DNA of 64,000 nucleotides from JBBQAA01 sp038276395 (GTDB taxonomy: Bacteria > Actinomycetota > Thermoleophilia > Solirubrobacterales > Solirubrobacteraceae), in assembly GCA_038276395.1 (NCBI GenBank), contig JBBQAA010000030.1:21807-85806 (forward strand). The letters run 5' to 3'. Shown here piece by piece: positions 1-8,342 of the stretch (position 1 is its first letter; each line of letters opens with the position of its first letter). The notes beneath the pieces were generated by a model, which was not told where the DNA came from, did no database searches, and worked only from the letters and a program-made list of their open reading frames with translations. A program made the position numbers and the translations under genes.

Positions 1-267
1 GTCGGGGCCTGCCGCCTCGTCTTCGTCGGCGGGACCGTCCAGTTCTCGCGCCTGGCCGTGCGCTCCGGCTCCCGGCGCCGGGGGATCGCCTCCCGCCTGC
101 TCGAGGCGGCGGACGCCGAGGCGCGCGCCGCCGGCGCGCGGCGGCTCGTCCTCCACGCCCAGACCTACGCGTGCGACCTCTACGCCGCCCAGGGCTACCG
201 GCGCCGGGGACCGACGTTCTTCGAGGCTGGCATCGAGCACGTGGCGATGGAGAAGCGCGTTGCCTGA
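1..267 (+). CDS. GNAT family N-acetyltransferase (5' end cut by window)
   Basis: The reading frame is open from the first base, so the gene starts outside the window. The visible C-terminal half carries the acetyl-CoA binding signature of GNAT enzymes: FSRLAVRSG followed by RRRGIASRLLEAADAEA, which is motif A (R-x-x-G-x-A). The following strand, RLVLHAQTYACDLYAAQGYR, is motif B and matches the ElaA-like subgroup. It transfers an acetyl group from acetyl-CoA to an amine of unknown identity. The stop overlaps the start of the GalT-like gene by 8 nt, so the two are probably co-transcribed. The family is clear; the substrate cannot be told. Confidence 0.85.
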   Translation, partial: VGACRLVFVGGTVQFSRLAVRSGSRRRGIASRLLEAADAEARAAGARRLVLHAQTYACDLYAAQGYRRRGPTFFEAGIEHVAMEKRVA

Positions 268-1240
268 GGTCCGCGCCGACCCGCTTACCGGGTTGCGGAC
301 CATCATCGCCGGGGATCGCGCCACGCGCCCCGGCGCGGGCCTCGAGGTCGCGCCCGGGCCGCCGATCGACGCCGCGCGGGACCCCTTCGCGCCCGGCCAC
401 GAGGACCGCACCCCACCCGAGCTGTGGGCCGACCGCCCGGATGGCGGCGCGCCCGGCACGCCCGGCTGGCGGGTGCGCGCCGTGCCGAACCTCTACCCGG
501 CGCTCGCCGCCGACGCAGCCGATCCGCCGCGCGACGGCCGCCCCGAGCTCTTCCACGCCGAGGCGGCGGCGGGCGCCCACGAGGTCATCGTCAACGGCCC
601 CCAATCCGTCGCGTCGCTCTGCGAGCTGCCGGCCGAGCAGGTCGTCCTCGCGCTCGAGGGCTGGCGGGCCCGCATGGCCGCCCACGCGGGCGCCGCCCAC
701 CGCCACCTGATCGTCAACGAGCGGCGCGAGGCGGGCGCGTCCCTGCCTCACACCCACGCCCAGCTCTACGCGCTGCCCTTCGTCCCCGCCGCCGTGGCGC
801 GGGAGCGGGAGCGGAGCGCCGCCTACGCGGAGCAGACGATGGGTCAGAATCTCCTGGCCGACGTCGTGCAGGAGGAGGTACGCCGCCGCGCGCGCCTCGT
901 CGCCGTGGACGACGAGGCCGTGCTCATCGCGCCCTACGCGAGCCGGGTCCCGTTCCAGCTCATGCTCGTCCCGCGCGTGCCTCGCGCGCGCTTCGAGGAC
1001 GCCGGCCCCACCGGGGCTCGGCTCCTGCACGACGGGCTCGCCCGGCTCGCTCGGCGCCTCGGCGCGCCGCCGCCGCTGAACCTGTGGGTCCGCACCGCGC
1101 CCGCGGGCGCCGGGACGTTCTGCTGGCGCATCGACGTCCTACCCCGGCTCGGCCAGCCGGCGGGGCTCGAGCTCGGGACGGGGCTCAACCTCAACGTGGT
1201 CGCGCCGGAGCGGGTGGCGGCGGAGCTGCGCGGGGTGTAG
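260..1240 (+). CDS. Galactose-1-phosphate uridylyltransferase-like protein
   Basis: A 326-residue protein of the GalT branch of the HIT superfamily, which moves UMP between hexose phosphates through a uridylyl-histidine intermediate. The nucleophile region reads LPHTHAQLYALPF (His164, His166, Gln168) in place of the classical HPHxQ. The C-terminal half ends AGLELGTGLNLNVVAPE, typical of GalT C-terminal domains. The usual HWHIE is changed to CWRID, so a zinc or substrate ligand may be lost. The start is a TTG that overlaps the GNAT gene by 8 nt; it gives the usual PEVRxDPLTGxR N-terminus. No other Leloir-pathway gene lies nearby, so it could act on another sugar nucleotide. Confidence 0.82.
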   Translation: MPEVRADPLTGLRTIIAGDRATRPGAGLEVAPGPPIDAARDPFAPGHEDRTPPELWADRPDGGAPGTPGWRVRAVPNLYPALAADAADPPRDGRPELFHAEAAAGAHEVIVNGPQSVASLCELPAEQVVLALEGWRARMAAHAGAAHRHLIVNERREAGASLPHTHAQLYALPFVPAAVARERERSAAYAEQTMGQNLLADVVQEEVRRRARLVAVDDEAVLIAPYASRVPFQLMLVPRVPRARFEDAGPTGARLLHDGLARLARRLGAPPPLNLWVRTAPAGAGTFCWRIDVLPRLGQPAGLELGTGLNLNVVAPERVAAELRGV

Positions 1241-1274
1241 GGCTTCGGGACCGGTCGTAGCCCTCCGCTTGGCC

Positions 1275-2252
1275 CTACCGCCCGACCGAGCTCATGTCCG
1301 GATACCGGTCCCCCGCTGCCACGCCGCGGGGCGCCGCCTCGTCGATCGCGGCGAGCTCCTCGCCGGTCAACCTGACGGTGGCCGCCGCCACGTTCTCCTC
1401 CAGGTAGGCGCGGCGCTTCGTGCCCGGGATCGGCACGACGTCCTTCCCCTGGGCGAGCACCCAGGCCAGCGCGAGCTGCCCCGGCTCGACGCCCTTGGCC
1501 TCGGCCAGCCCCCGCACGCGCGCGACGAGCGCCAGGTTCTGCTCGAGGTTCTCCTCGGCGAAGCGCGGGCTGGCGCGGCGGAAGTCATCGTCGGAGAGGT
1601 CCTCGGGCGAGGTGATCTTCCCGGTCAGGAACCCTCGGCCGAGCGGCGAGTAGGGCACGAGGCCGATCCCCAGCTCGCGCAGGGTGTCGAGGATCTCGCC
1701 CTCGACGTCGCGCGTCCACAGCGAGTACTCGGTCTGCAGCGCCGTCAGCGGGTGGACGGCGTGGGCGCGGCGGATCGTCTCGGCGCTCGCTTCGCTCAGC
1801 CCAAGGTGGCGGACCTTGCCGGCCTGCACGAGCTCGGCCATCGCGCCGACGGTCTCCTCGATCGGCGTGTCCGGGTCGACGCGGTGCTGGTAGTAGAGGT
1901 CGATGTGGTCGACCCCGAGGCGGCGCAGCGAGGCCTCGCACGCGTCCCGCACGTAGCCGGGGGAGCCCTCGATCGAGCGGTCGCTCGGGTCCTTCCCGCG
2001 GCGGATGCCGAACTTCGTGGCGAGGACGACGCCGTCGCGGCGGTCGGCGATGGCGCGCCCCACGAGCTCCTCGTTCGCGCCCCGCCCGTACATGTCGGCG
2101 GTGTCGAGCAAAGTCACCCCGAGCTCCAGCGCCCGGTGGATGACCGCGATCGACTCCGCGTCGTCCCCCTCGCCGTAGAACTCCGACATCCCCATGCACC
2201 CGAGGCCGACGGCGGCGACCTCGAGACCCTGACCGAGCTTGCGCTTATCCAT
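1275..2252 (-). CDS. Aldo/keto reductase
   Basis: An NADPH-dependent reductase of about 325 residues with a TIM-barrel fold. It has the N-terminal GLGCMGMSEFYG segment, the DTADMYGRGANEELVGRAI segment with catalytic Asp and Tyr, the catalytic Lys in VLATKFGIRRG, and IDLYYQHRVDP with the catalytic His. The C-terminal PIPGTKRRAYLEENV binds the cofactor phosphate. I chose the ATG at 2252 (MDKRKLGQ) because homologues begin there; an ATG at 2261 is possible. The frame is open further upstream, but that region belongs to the divergent dtd gene. It resembles the YajO/AKR13 type; the substrate is unknown. Confidence 0.92.
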   Translation of the reverse strand: MDKRKLGQGLEVAAVGLGCMGMSEFYGEGDDAESIAVIHRALELGVTLLDTADMYGRGANEELVGRAIADRRDGVVLATKFGIRRGKDPSDRSIEGSPGYVRDACEASLRRLGVDHIDLYYQHRVDPDTPIEETVGAMAELVQAGKVRHLGLSEASAETIRRAHAVHPLTALQTEYSLWTRDVEGEILDTLRELGIGLVPYSPLGRGFLTGKITSPEDLSDDDFRRASPRFAEENLEQNLALVARVRGLAEAKGVEPGQLALAWVLAQGKDVVPIPGTKRRAYLEENVAAATVRLTGEELAAIDEAAPRGVAAGDRYPDMSSVGR

Positions 2253-2270
2253 GGCTGACATCATGCCGCC

Positions 2271-2684
2271 GTGCGCGCGCTCCTCCAACGGGTGAAGCGC
2301 GCCGAGGTGCGAATCGGAGGCGAGCCCGTCGCGAGCATCGGCCCGGGCCTCCTCGTCCTCCTCGGGATCGCCACCGGAGACACGGGGCAGGACGCCGACC
2401 GCCTGGCCGGCCGGGTCGCCCGCCTGCGGATCTTCCCCGACGCCGAGGGGCGGATGAACGAGCCGCTCGGCGCCCGCGAGGTGCTCGTCGTCTCGCAGTT
2501 CACCCTGCTCGCGGACGCGCGCCGGGGCAACCGCCCGTCCTACACGGGCGCCGCGCGCCCCGAGCACGCCGAGCCGCTCTACGAGCGCTTCCGCGCGGCG
2601 CTCGGCGCGCAGGGCGGGGTATTCGGGGCGCACATGGAGGTCGAGCTCATAAACGACGGGCCCGTCACCCTGCTGCTCGAGTAG
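2271..2684 (+). CDS. dtd: D-aminoacyl-tRNA deacylase
   Basis: DTD hydrolyses D-amino acids wrongly attached to tRNA and also removes glycine from tRNA-Ala. The 137-residue length is close to the family norm (about 145). Both signature motifs are present: SQFTLLAD near residue 80 and NDGPVT near the C-terminus (the family form is NGPVT, here with an extra Asp). The N-terminus RALLQRVKRAEVRI is standard. The GTG start at 2271 lies close to the divergent aldo/keto reductase. The downstream gene follows after 10 nt. Confidence 0.95.
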   Translation: MRALLQRVKRAEVRIGGEPVASIGPGLLVLLGIATGDTGQDADRLAGRVARLRIFPDAEGRMNEPLGAREVLVVSQFTLLADARRGNRPSYTGAARPEHAEPLYERFRAALGAQGGVFGAHMEVELINDGPVTLLLE

Positions 2685-2687
2685 CCT
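2682..2687 (+). promoter_or_regulatory. -10-like hexamer before the 204-residue unknown gene
   Basis: TAGCCT ends 7 nt before the GTG start at 2695 and overlaps the dtd stop codon. Its placement would give a leaderless transcript. No -35 is recognisable, so the call rests on position and on the same pattern elsewhere in the window. Confidence 0.3.
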
Positions 2688-2694
2688 GCCGCCC

Positions 2695-3309
2695 GTGCCG
2701 CCCACCGCCCGCTTCGTCTGCTCCTTCGCCGCCGAGCCCCCGCAGGAGCCCGCGCCCTACGGCCGCTGGGCCGACACCCTCCGCGAGCACTTCCTCGGCG
2801 CCGCCCTCGGCGCCGCAGCCGGCGAGGACGCCGGTGAGGTCGGCGAGATCGAGTTCTTCCCCGACCGCACATGGGGCGGTCGCACGTTCATCCCCGCCAC
2901 CGCGCTGACGGCGGGCGGGTGGGAGCTCTTCGGCTACGTGTCCTTCATCCCCGCAAGCGAGGACGGCGGGGAGGCCTCCGGCTTTCATGCGGTCGCCGAC
3001 ATCACCGACGAGACCGCCGAGCGCAACCCCGAGTGGGGCCTTGACCTGAACGACGAGGTCGTCGGCGCCTGGCGGGGGGAGCAGGGGCGGACGGCGAGCA
3101 TGACGCTCGTCTGGGGCCGTCCGCTGCGCCCCGGCGGCGCCATCGTCACGGCCGAGCTCGCCGACCTCGCCGTCGACCAGTGCGAGTTGGCCGAGAACCG
3201 CTTCACCCTCATCGCCCCCGACGACTACCGCAGCGACTTCCTCGACGTGAAGCTGTGGAGCGCCCGCGGCGAGCTCGTCACCGCCGAGTCGCTCTACGTC
3301 GAGGACTGA
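2695..3309 (+). CDS. Conserved acidic protein of unknown function
   Basis: A soluble, acidic 204-residue protein that I do not recognise. It has no signal peptide or membrane segment. It contains a repeated mix of strands and charged loops (FFPDRTWGGRTFIPATA, GWELFGYVSFIPA, DITDETAERNPEWGLDLNDE) that looks like an all-beta globular fold. The start is a GTG 10 nt after dtd. The 3' end overlaps the convergent oligopeptide ATPase gene by 16 nt. Codon use matches its neighbours and the frame is unbroken over its full length, so it is very likely real. Confidence 0.7.
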   Translation: MPPTARFVCSFAAEPPQEPAPYGRWADTLREHFLGAALGAAAGEDAGEVGEIEFFPDRTWGGRTFIPATALTAGGWELFGYVSFIPASEDGGEASGFHAVADITDETAERNPEWGLDLNDEVVGAWRGEQGRTASMTLVWGRPLRPGGAIVTAELADLAVDQCELAENRFTLIAPDDYRSDFLDVKLWSARGELVTAESLYVED

Positions 3310-4355
3310 CCCGCGGCGGCGGGCGCGCCGTTCCCGGAGGCGACGTCGCCGAAGCGGCGCTTGATCTCCAACTCGGTCAGCGGGAAGTGGCAGGCGGCCC
3401 GCGTGCCGTTGCCCTTGTCCTCGAGCGGCGGCTCGTCCTGCCCGCAGACCGGCTGGGCCTTCGGGCAGCGGGTGTGGAAGCGGCAGGCCGCGGGAGGGTT
3501 GGCCGGGCTTGGCACGTCGCCGGTCAGGAGCTGGCGGTTGGCGCGCGGGCCGAGCCCGGGATCGGGCACTGGGACGGCCGAGAGCAGGGCGCCCGTATAC
3601 GGGTGGCGCGGGAAGCCGTAGAGCGACCCTCCCGGCGCGTACTCCATCACCTTGCCGAGGTACATCACCGCCACGCGGTCGCACATGTGCCGCACGACCG
3701 ACAGATCGTGGGCGATGAAGACGAGCGTCAGCCCCAGATCCCGCTGGAGCTCGCGGAGTAGATTCAGGATCTGGGCCTGGATCGACACGTCGAGCGCGGA
3801 GACCGGCTCGTCGGCGACGATCAGTTTGGGCTTCAGCGCCAGCGCCCGGGCCACGCCGATGCGCTGTCGCTGCCCCCCGGAGAACTCGTGCGGGAAGCGG
3901 TTGTAGTGCTCGGGGTTCAGCCCGACCTGCTCCATCAGCTCCTGCACCCGGCGCCGGCGCTCGCCCTCCCCCGTGGCGAGCCCATGGATCACGAACGGCT
4001 CGGCGATGATGGAACCGACGGTCTTGCGCGGGTTCAGGGAGGAGTACGGATCCTGGAAGATCATCTGCATCTCCCGCCGCATCTCCTTGAGGTCGAGGCC
4101 CTTCAGAGCGGCGATCTCCTGCCCCTCGAAGCGGACGGAGCCGCCCGTCGGGTCGAGCAGCCGTGTGATCAGGCGCGCGGTCGTCGACTTGCCGCAGCCG
4201 GTCTCGCCGACGATGCCGAGCGTCTCGCCCCTGACGACGTCGAAGGAGACGCCGTCCACGGCCCGGACGGCGCCGATCTGCTTCTGGAAGAGCACGCCGC
4301 GGCGGATCGGGAAGTGCTTCTCGAGGTCGCGGACCTCGACGAGGTTCTCGCTCAT
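3294..4355 (-). CDS. Oligopeptide/dipeptide ABC transporter ATP-binding protein (OppF/DppF type)
   Basis: One of the two ATPases that drive peptide import across the inner membrane. The 353 residues contain Walker A GETGCGKST (about 50-58), the signature FSGGQRQRIGVARAL, Walker B LIVADEPVSALD and the switch His in VFIAHDLS. The C-terminal oligo_HPY region includes CRFHTRCPKAQPVC, the four-cysteine motif often seen in this family. The ATG start overlaps the stop of the partner ATPase (ATGA), so translation is likely coupled. It is the last gene of the five-gene transporter operon. Confidence 0.95.
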   Translation of the reverse strand: MSENLVEVRDLEKHFPIRRGVLFQKQIGAVRAVDGVSFDVVRGETLGIVGETGCGKSTTARLITRLLDPTGGSVRFEGQEIAALKGLDLKEMRREMQMIFQDPYSSLNPRKTVGSIIAEPFVIHGLATGEGERRRRVQELMEQVGLNPEHYNRFPHEFSGGQRQRIGVARALALKPKLIVADEPVSALDVSIQAQILNLLRELQRDLGLTLVFIAHDLSVVRHMCDRVAVMYLGKVMEYAPGGSLYGFPRHPYTGALLSAVPVPDPGLGPRANRQLLTGDVPSPANPPAACRFHTRCPKAQPVCGQDEPPLEDKGNGTRAACHFPLTELEIKRRFGDVASGNGAPAAAGQSST

Positions 4356-5458
4356 GTGCTGGCCGCCTGCTCGGAGGCCGGCTCGCGCTCAGACCCGGGC
4401 GGGAGGTCGGACTCGAGCGTCACGCGCTCGCGCACGTCCTCGGGCGAGCCGCCGGCGCGTAGCTCACGCCAGATCGCGCGCCGGGTCGGCTCCGTGAGCA
4501 GGCAGCGCACGGTGTGCTGGCCGCCCTCCCCGACGGCGCGGAGCTCCGGGTCGACCCGCGTGTGCGCCTCGCGCACGTACGGGCAGCGCGGGCTGAAGTG
4601 GCAGCCGGACGGCGGGTTGATGAGGGAGGGAGGGCGCCCGGCGATCGGCACGAGCTCAGCCTCGCGGTCATCGGTGAGCCGCGGGATCGAGCCGAGCAGG
4701 CCCAACGTGTACGGATGCTGGGGCTCGGCGAAGATCGCGGCCGTGGGCGCGCGCTCGACCACGCGGCCGGAGTACATGACGGCGATCTCATCGGACATCT
4801 CGGCCACGACGCCCAGGTCGTGGGTGATGATGAGGATCGCGGTCCCCGTCTCCTTCTGCAGGCGCTCCATGAGCGCGAGGATCTGGGCCTGGACGGTCAC
4901 GTCGAGCGCCGTCGTCGGCTCGTCGGCGATCAAGAGGTTCGGGTCGTTGGCGAGGGCCATGGCGATCATCGCGCGCTGGCGCATGCCGCCCGAGAACTCG
5001 TGCGGGTACTGGTCAACGCGCTTGTGCGGGTCGGGGATGCCGACCAGGTCGAGCAGGTCCACCGCCTTGTCGCGCGCGGCGGCCTTGGAGGTGTCGCGGT
5101 GCGCGCGGATCCCCTCGACGATCTGCTTGCCCACCTTGTAGAAGGGATGCAGGGAGGACAACGGGTCCTGGAAGATCATGGCGATCTCGTCGCCGCGGAT
5201 CTCGCGCAGGCGCTTCTCGGAGACCTCGAGCAGGTTCTCTCCCCGCCACAGGATCTCGCCGGTGATCTCCGCGCCGGAGGCCTTCGTGAGGCCCATGATC
5301 GTGAGCGCGGTGACGCTCTTGCCCGAGCCCGACTCGCCCACCACGCCGAGCGTGCGGCTCTCCTCCACCGTGTAGGAGACGCCGTCGACGGCGCGGACGA
5401 CGCCGTCCTCCGTGGGGATGTGGACGCGCAGGTCCCGGAGCTCGAGCAGCGGGGTCAC
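4352..5458 (-). CDS. Oligopeptide/dipeptide ABC transporter ATP-binding protein (OppD/DppD type)
   Basis: The second ATPase of the importer, 368 residues. It has Walker A GESGSGKS, signature FSGGMRQRAMIAMAL, Walker B LLIADEPTTALD and ITHDLGVVAEM. The C-terminal CHFSPRCPYV is the oligo_HPY cysteine region. The GTG start at 5458 overlaps the permease stop (GTGA); the open frame upstream is only the permease gene read in another frame. The roughly 40-residue C-terminal tail rich in Glu, Ser and Ala is longer than in most family members. It should form a heterodimer with the product of the next gene. Confidence 0.95.
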   Translation of the reverse strand: MTPLLELRDLRVHIPTEDGVVRAVDGVSYTVEESRTLGVVGESGSGKSVTALTIMGLTKASGAEITGEILWRGENLLEVSEKRLREIRGDEIAMIFQDPLSSLHPFYKVGKQIVEGIRAHRDTSKAAARDKAVDLLDLVGIPDPHKRVDQYPHEFSGGMRQRAMIAMALANDPNLLIADEPTTALDVTVQAQILALMERLQKETGTAILIITHDLGVVAEMSDEIAVMYSGRVVERAPTAAIFAEPQHPYTLGLLGSIPRLTDDREAELVPIAGRPPSLINPPSGCHFSPRCPYVREAHTRVDPELRAVGEGGQHTVRCLLTEPTRRAIWRELRAGGSPEDVRERVTLESDLPPGSEREPASEQAAST

Positions 5459-6420
5459 GTGTAGCGGACCCGCGGATCCAGGAACGCGTAGCCGATGTCG
5501 ACGAGCAGATTCATGGCCACGATGAACAGAGTGCCGAAGACGACCGTGCCCTGGATGACCGGCAGGTCGGAGCCCTGGATCGCGTTGTAGGCGTAGCGGC
5601 CGACGCCCTGCATGTTGAAGACCGTCTCGGTGAGGATCGTGTTGCCGGCGAGCAGGAGCCCGAGGTCCAGTCCGAGGACGGTGACGATCGGCGTGATCGC
5701 GCTGCGCACGGCGTGACGCAGGACCACGCGCACCTCGGTCAGTCCCTTGGCCCGCGCCGTGCGCACGTAGTCCTGCCCGAGGGTGTCGAGCAGGTTCCCG
5801 CGGAGCAGGCGCGCGTACACGGCGGCGAACGAGGCCGAGAGCACGAGCCAGGGCAGGATCAGCGCCCCCAACCACTTCGAGAACGACTGCGAGATCGGCG
5901 TGTAGGTGCCGAAGGCATTGAAGATGTGCACCTTCCCGATCGTGTCGTCGAACAGGTAGAGGCTGACGAGGCCGAGCCAGTAGATCGGCGCGGAGATCGC
6001 GAGCAGGGCGCCGCCCATCGCCACGCGGTCGAGGATCGACCTCCGGCGCACGGCGGAGACGATCCCCACGAACACGCCGGAGAGGAACCAGATGATGACG
6101 GCGCCGATGGCCAGCGAGAAGGTCACCGGAAGCCGGCTGAAGATGCCGGACTTGACGCTCGACTGCGTCGCGTAGGACGTACCGAGGTCGAAGTGGAAGA
6201 CGAGCCGCTTCATGTAGTACAGGTACTGATTCGGCACGCTCTGGTCGAGGTGGAGCTGGTGGCGGATCTGCGCGATGAGCTGGGGCGTCGGCTGGCGGCC
6301 AGCCCGCACGCGCGCCGGGTCCGCGCTCGGGATGACGAAGAAGACGAGGAAGGTGAGCGCCGTCACGATGAGGACGACGAGGATCGACCACAGGAGTCGG
6401 CGGATGATGTAGCGGCCCAT
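5455..6420 (-). CDS. Oligopeptide ABC transporter permease (OppB/DppB type)
   Basis: A 321-residue inner-membrane protein of the BPD_transp_1 family. The N-terminus GRYIIRRLLWSILVVLIVTALTF is the first transmembrane helix typical of DppB/OppB. The EAA loop that contacts the ATPase is DYVRTARAKGLTEVRVVLRHAVR. The conserved C-terminus YAFLDPRVRYT is intact. It lies 114 nt after the binding-protein gene, separated by a strong hairpin, and overlaps the first ATPase by 4 nt. Confidence 0.95.
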   Translation of the reverse strand: MGRYIIRRLLWSILVVLIVTALTFLVFFVIPSADPARVRAGRQPTPQLIAQIRHQLHLDQSVPNQYLYYMKRLVFHFDLGTSYATQSSVKSGIFSRLPVTFSLAIGAVIIWFLSGVFVGIVSAVRRRSILDRVAMGGALLAISAPIYWLGLVSLYLFDDTIGKVHIFNAFGTYTPISQSFSKWLGALILPWLVLSASFAAVYARLLRGNLLDTLGQDYVRTARAKGLTEVRVVLRHAVRSAITPIVTVLGLDLGLLLAGNTILTETVFNMQGVGRYAYNAIQGSDLPVIQGTVVFGTLFIVAMNLLVDIGYAFLDPRVRYT

Positions 6421-6487
6421 GGGTGCGGCGGTTCTGTGAGTGCTGGTCGGTGACGGTGGGGCGACTTGGGGGTGCGGTGAAGAGGGC

Positions 6488-6518
6488 GCCCCGCCGGCCC
6501 ACGACGGGCCGGCGGGGC
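6488..6518 (-). terminator. Strong hairpin between oppA-type and oppB-type genes (attenuator or 3' stabiliser)
   Basis: A perfect 13-bp inverted repeat (GCCCCGCCGGCCC and its complement) with a 5-nt loop ACGAC lies 17 nt after the binding-protein stop codon. There is no T-run after the stem on the minus strand. Within an operon this would lower read-through or protect the upstream mRNA, which would give more binding protein than permease. Confidence 0.7.
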
Positions 6519-6534
6519 TCCTCCCTTTACGGCG

Positions 6535-8301
6535 CTACTTGACCGAGCTGAACGAGAGGTCCCATCCGGCGTTGTAGTTGTTGATCACGCCCTGGACGTT
6601 CTTCGACTCCACGACGTACTCCTTGTCCCACACCCAGGGGATGCCCGGGGCGTCGAGGACGATGTCGCGGTCCGCCTGCACCCAGCCCTTGGTGCGCTGG
6701 GCGGGGTCGGACAGCGAGTTCGTCTTGTCGAGGATCGAGTTGACCTTCGGGTCGTTGAGCTGCGGCCAGTTCACGTTGCCCGACGGGATGATGCTCTTCC
6801 CGTTGAACGTCGGGTTCAGCATGGACCCCGTCTCGTAGAAGTCCTTGAACCAGCCGACGTTCGGGCAGACCGCGACCTGGGCCTTCGGCACGCCGCAGAA
6901 CTTCGTGTACATCGCGGCGTGGTCGACGAATCGGGCCTTGACGTTGAACCCGAGCTTCTGCAACTGCTGCTGGATGACCTGCGCCGTCGACTTACCCGGA
7001 TCCGAGTTGTCGGCGACCAGCAGCAGGGTCTTGCCCTTGATCTTCTCCTTGGCCTTGGCCAGGTACTTCTGAGCCACCTTCATCGAACCGTTGATGTTCG
7101 ACATGAAGTCGAACTCCGGCCCCTGGAAGCCCTTCACGCCGCCGGCGGCGTCGAAGCCGTCAAAGCCCGGCGGGATGAAGTGCGTGGCCACGTCGCCGAT
7201 CACCGCGCCGCCGCGCGTGAGGCGCAGCGCCGTGCGGTCGGACGCCGCGATCACGGCCTTGCGGACGTTGACGTCGTCGAACGGCTTCACCTTCGTGTTC
7301 AGCGCGATGTAGCGGTAGCCGCCCGGAGGCGCCGCCTTCGTCTGATTGGGGAACTTCTGCAGCGCGAGCTTCAGGTCCGTGGCCGCGGGCTGGAAGTCGC
7401 CCGAGATCAGGCTCTGGCCGTTCAGGATCTGCCGCGTCGCGGTCGACGTGTCGGTGTTGTTCTCCTTGATCGTCATCGTGTTCACGTAGGCCGGCCGGAA
7501 GTCCGTCTTCGGATCCCAGTTCGGGTTGCGCACGAGGTCGATCTCCTTGCCGGCCTTGTAGCCGGTCAAGGCGCCCGACGCGTTGTTCTTGATCATGTAC
7601 GGGCCGCTCGAGATCTGGTGCGTCCCGTAGGCCGCCGGATCCTTCGTGGCGTCGAACTTGGCGGCGTAGGACTCCGGCACCGGCGCCGAGTTCGGGAGCG
7701 CGAGCGCCTGGGCGACCGTGAAGCCCTCGGGGGCGTCGAGCTTGATCTGGAGGCTGTACTTGCCCTTGGCGGTGATCCCGGAGGCGTGCAGCGCCTTGCC
7801 CTTGGAGACCTGGTCGAAGCCGATCACGTGGGCGAAGTACGTCCCGACGTAGCCGTTGGTCAGCTTCGGCTTGAACGAGCGCTCGATGCCGTACTTGACG
7901 TCCGCGGCGGTGATCTCCCGGTTGACCGGTGGGCCGAACTTGATGCCCTTCTTGATCGTCACCGTGACGGTCTTGTTGTCCTTGGAGATCTGCGGCATCG
8001 AGGCGGCGAGATCCGGGGTGACCGTGGTCTTGTCCGGCAGGTAGCCGTACAGCGGGCGCACGATCGACTGGAACATCGGGAACGCGCCCGAGTAGTACGT
8101 GGCGCCGGGATCGATGTAGTCGATCTCGCCGGCGAACAGCAACTTGAGGTCGCCGCCCTTCTTGCCCTGGGTGGGCGGGGCGGGATTGGATGCGGCCGAG
8201 CCGCTGCTCGAGCTGTTCGAGCTGCTGCCACAGGCGGCGAGGCCGAGCACCAGCAGCAGCGCTCCGGCCAGGGCGAAGGCCCTCATGGGGGACCTGGACA
8301 T
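6535..8301 (-). CDS. Peptide ABC transporter substrate-binding lipoprotein (SBP_bac_5)
   Basis: An extracellular binding protein of 588 residues. The N-terminus is a lipoprotein signal with a hydrophobic stretch and lipobox LAAC (lipid-attached Cys near residue 24), followed by a Ser/Asn-rich linker. The mature part has family 5 features: GGDLKLLFAGEIDYIDP, ITAADVKYGIERSF, GPYMI and YRYIALNTKVKPFDDVNVRKAV. I chose the ATG at 8301 because AAAGGA sits about 7 nt upstream; a start at 8346 would overlap the permease stop. Two Cys residues at FCGVPKAQVAVC may form a disulfide. The ligand is a peptide by family, but the exact substrate is unknown. Confidence 0.93.
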   Translation of the reverse strand: MSRSPMRAFALAGALLLVLGLAACGSSSNSSSSGSAASNPAPPTQGKKGGDLKLLFAGEIDYIDPGATYYSGAFPMFQSIVRPLYGYLPDKTTVTPDLAASMPQISKDNKTVTVTIKKGIKFGPPVNREITAADVKYGIERSFKPKLTNGYVGTYFAHVIGFDQVSKGKALHASGITAKGKYSLQIKLDAPEGFTVAQALALPNSAPVPESYAAKFDATKDPAAYGTHQISSGPYMIKNNASGALTGYKAGKEIDLVRNPNWDPKTDFRPAYVNTMTIKENNTDTSTATRQILNGQSLISGDFQPAATDLKLALQKFPNQTKAAPPGGYRYIALNTKVKPFDDVNVRKAVIAASDRTALRLTRGGAVIGDVATHFIPPGFDGFDAAGGVKGFQGPEFDFMSNINGSMKVAQKYLAKAKEKIKGKTLLLVADNSDPGKSTAQVIQQQLQKLGFNVKARFVDHAAMYTKFCGVPKAQVAVCPNVGWFKDFYETGSMLNPTFNGKSIIPSGNVNWPQLNDPKVNSILDKTNSLSDPAQRTKGWVQADRDIVLDAPGIPWVWDKEYVVESKNVQGVINNYNAGWDLSFSSVK

Positions 8302-8342
8302 GCGACGTCCTTTCGTCGGGATGGAAGGGCCGGCAAGCCTCC

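Noticed and set aside
85..1000. Repeated GCG/GGC tracts throughout the window as possible CRISPR or tandem repeats
   Set aside because: They are codon-level Ala/Gly/Arg runs with no regular spacing; no CRISPR array is present.
2253..2705. N-terminal extension of the aldo/keto reductase over dtd
   Set aside because: It would cover the whole of dtd, a well-supported gene on the other strand.
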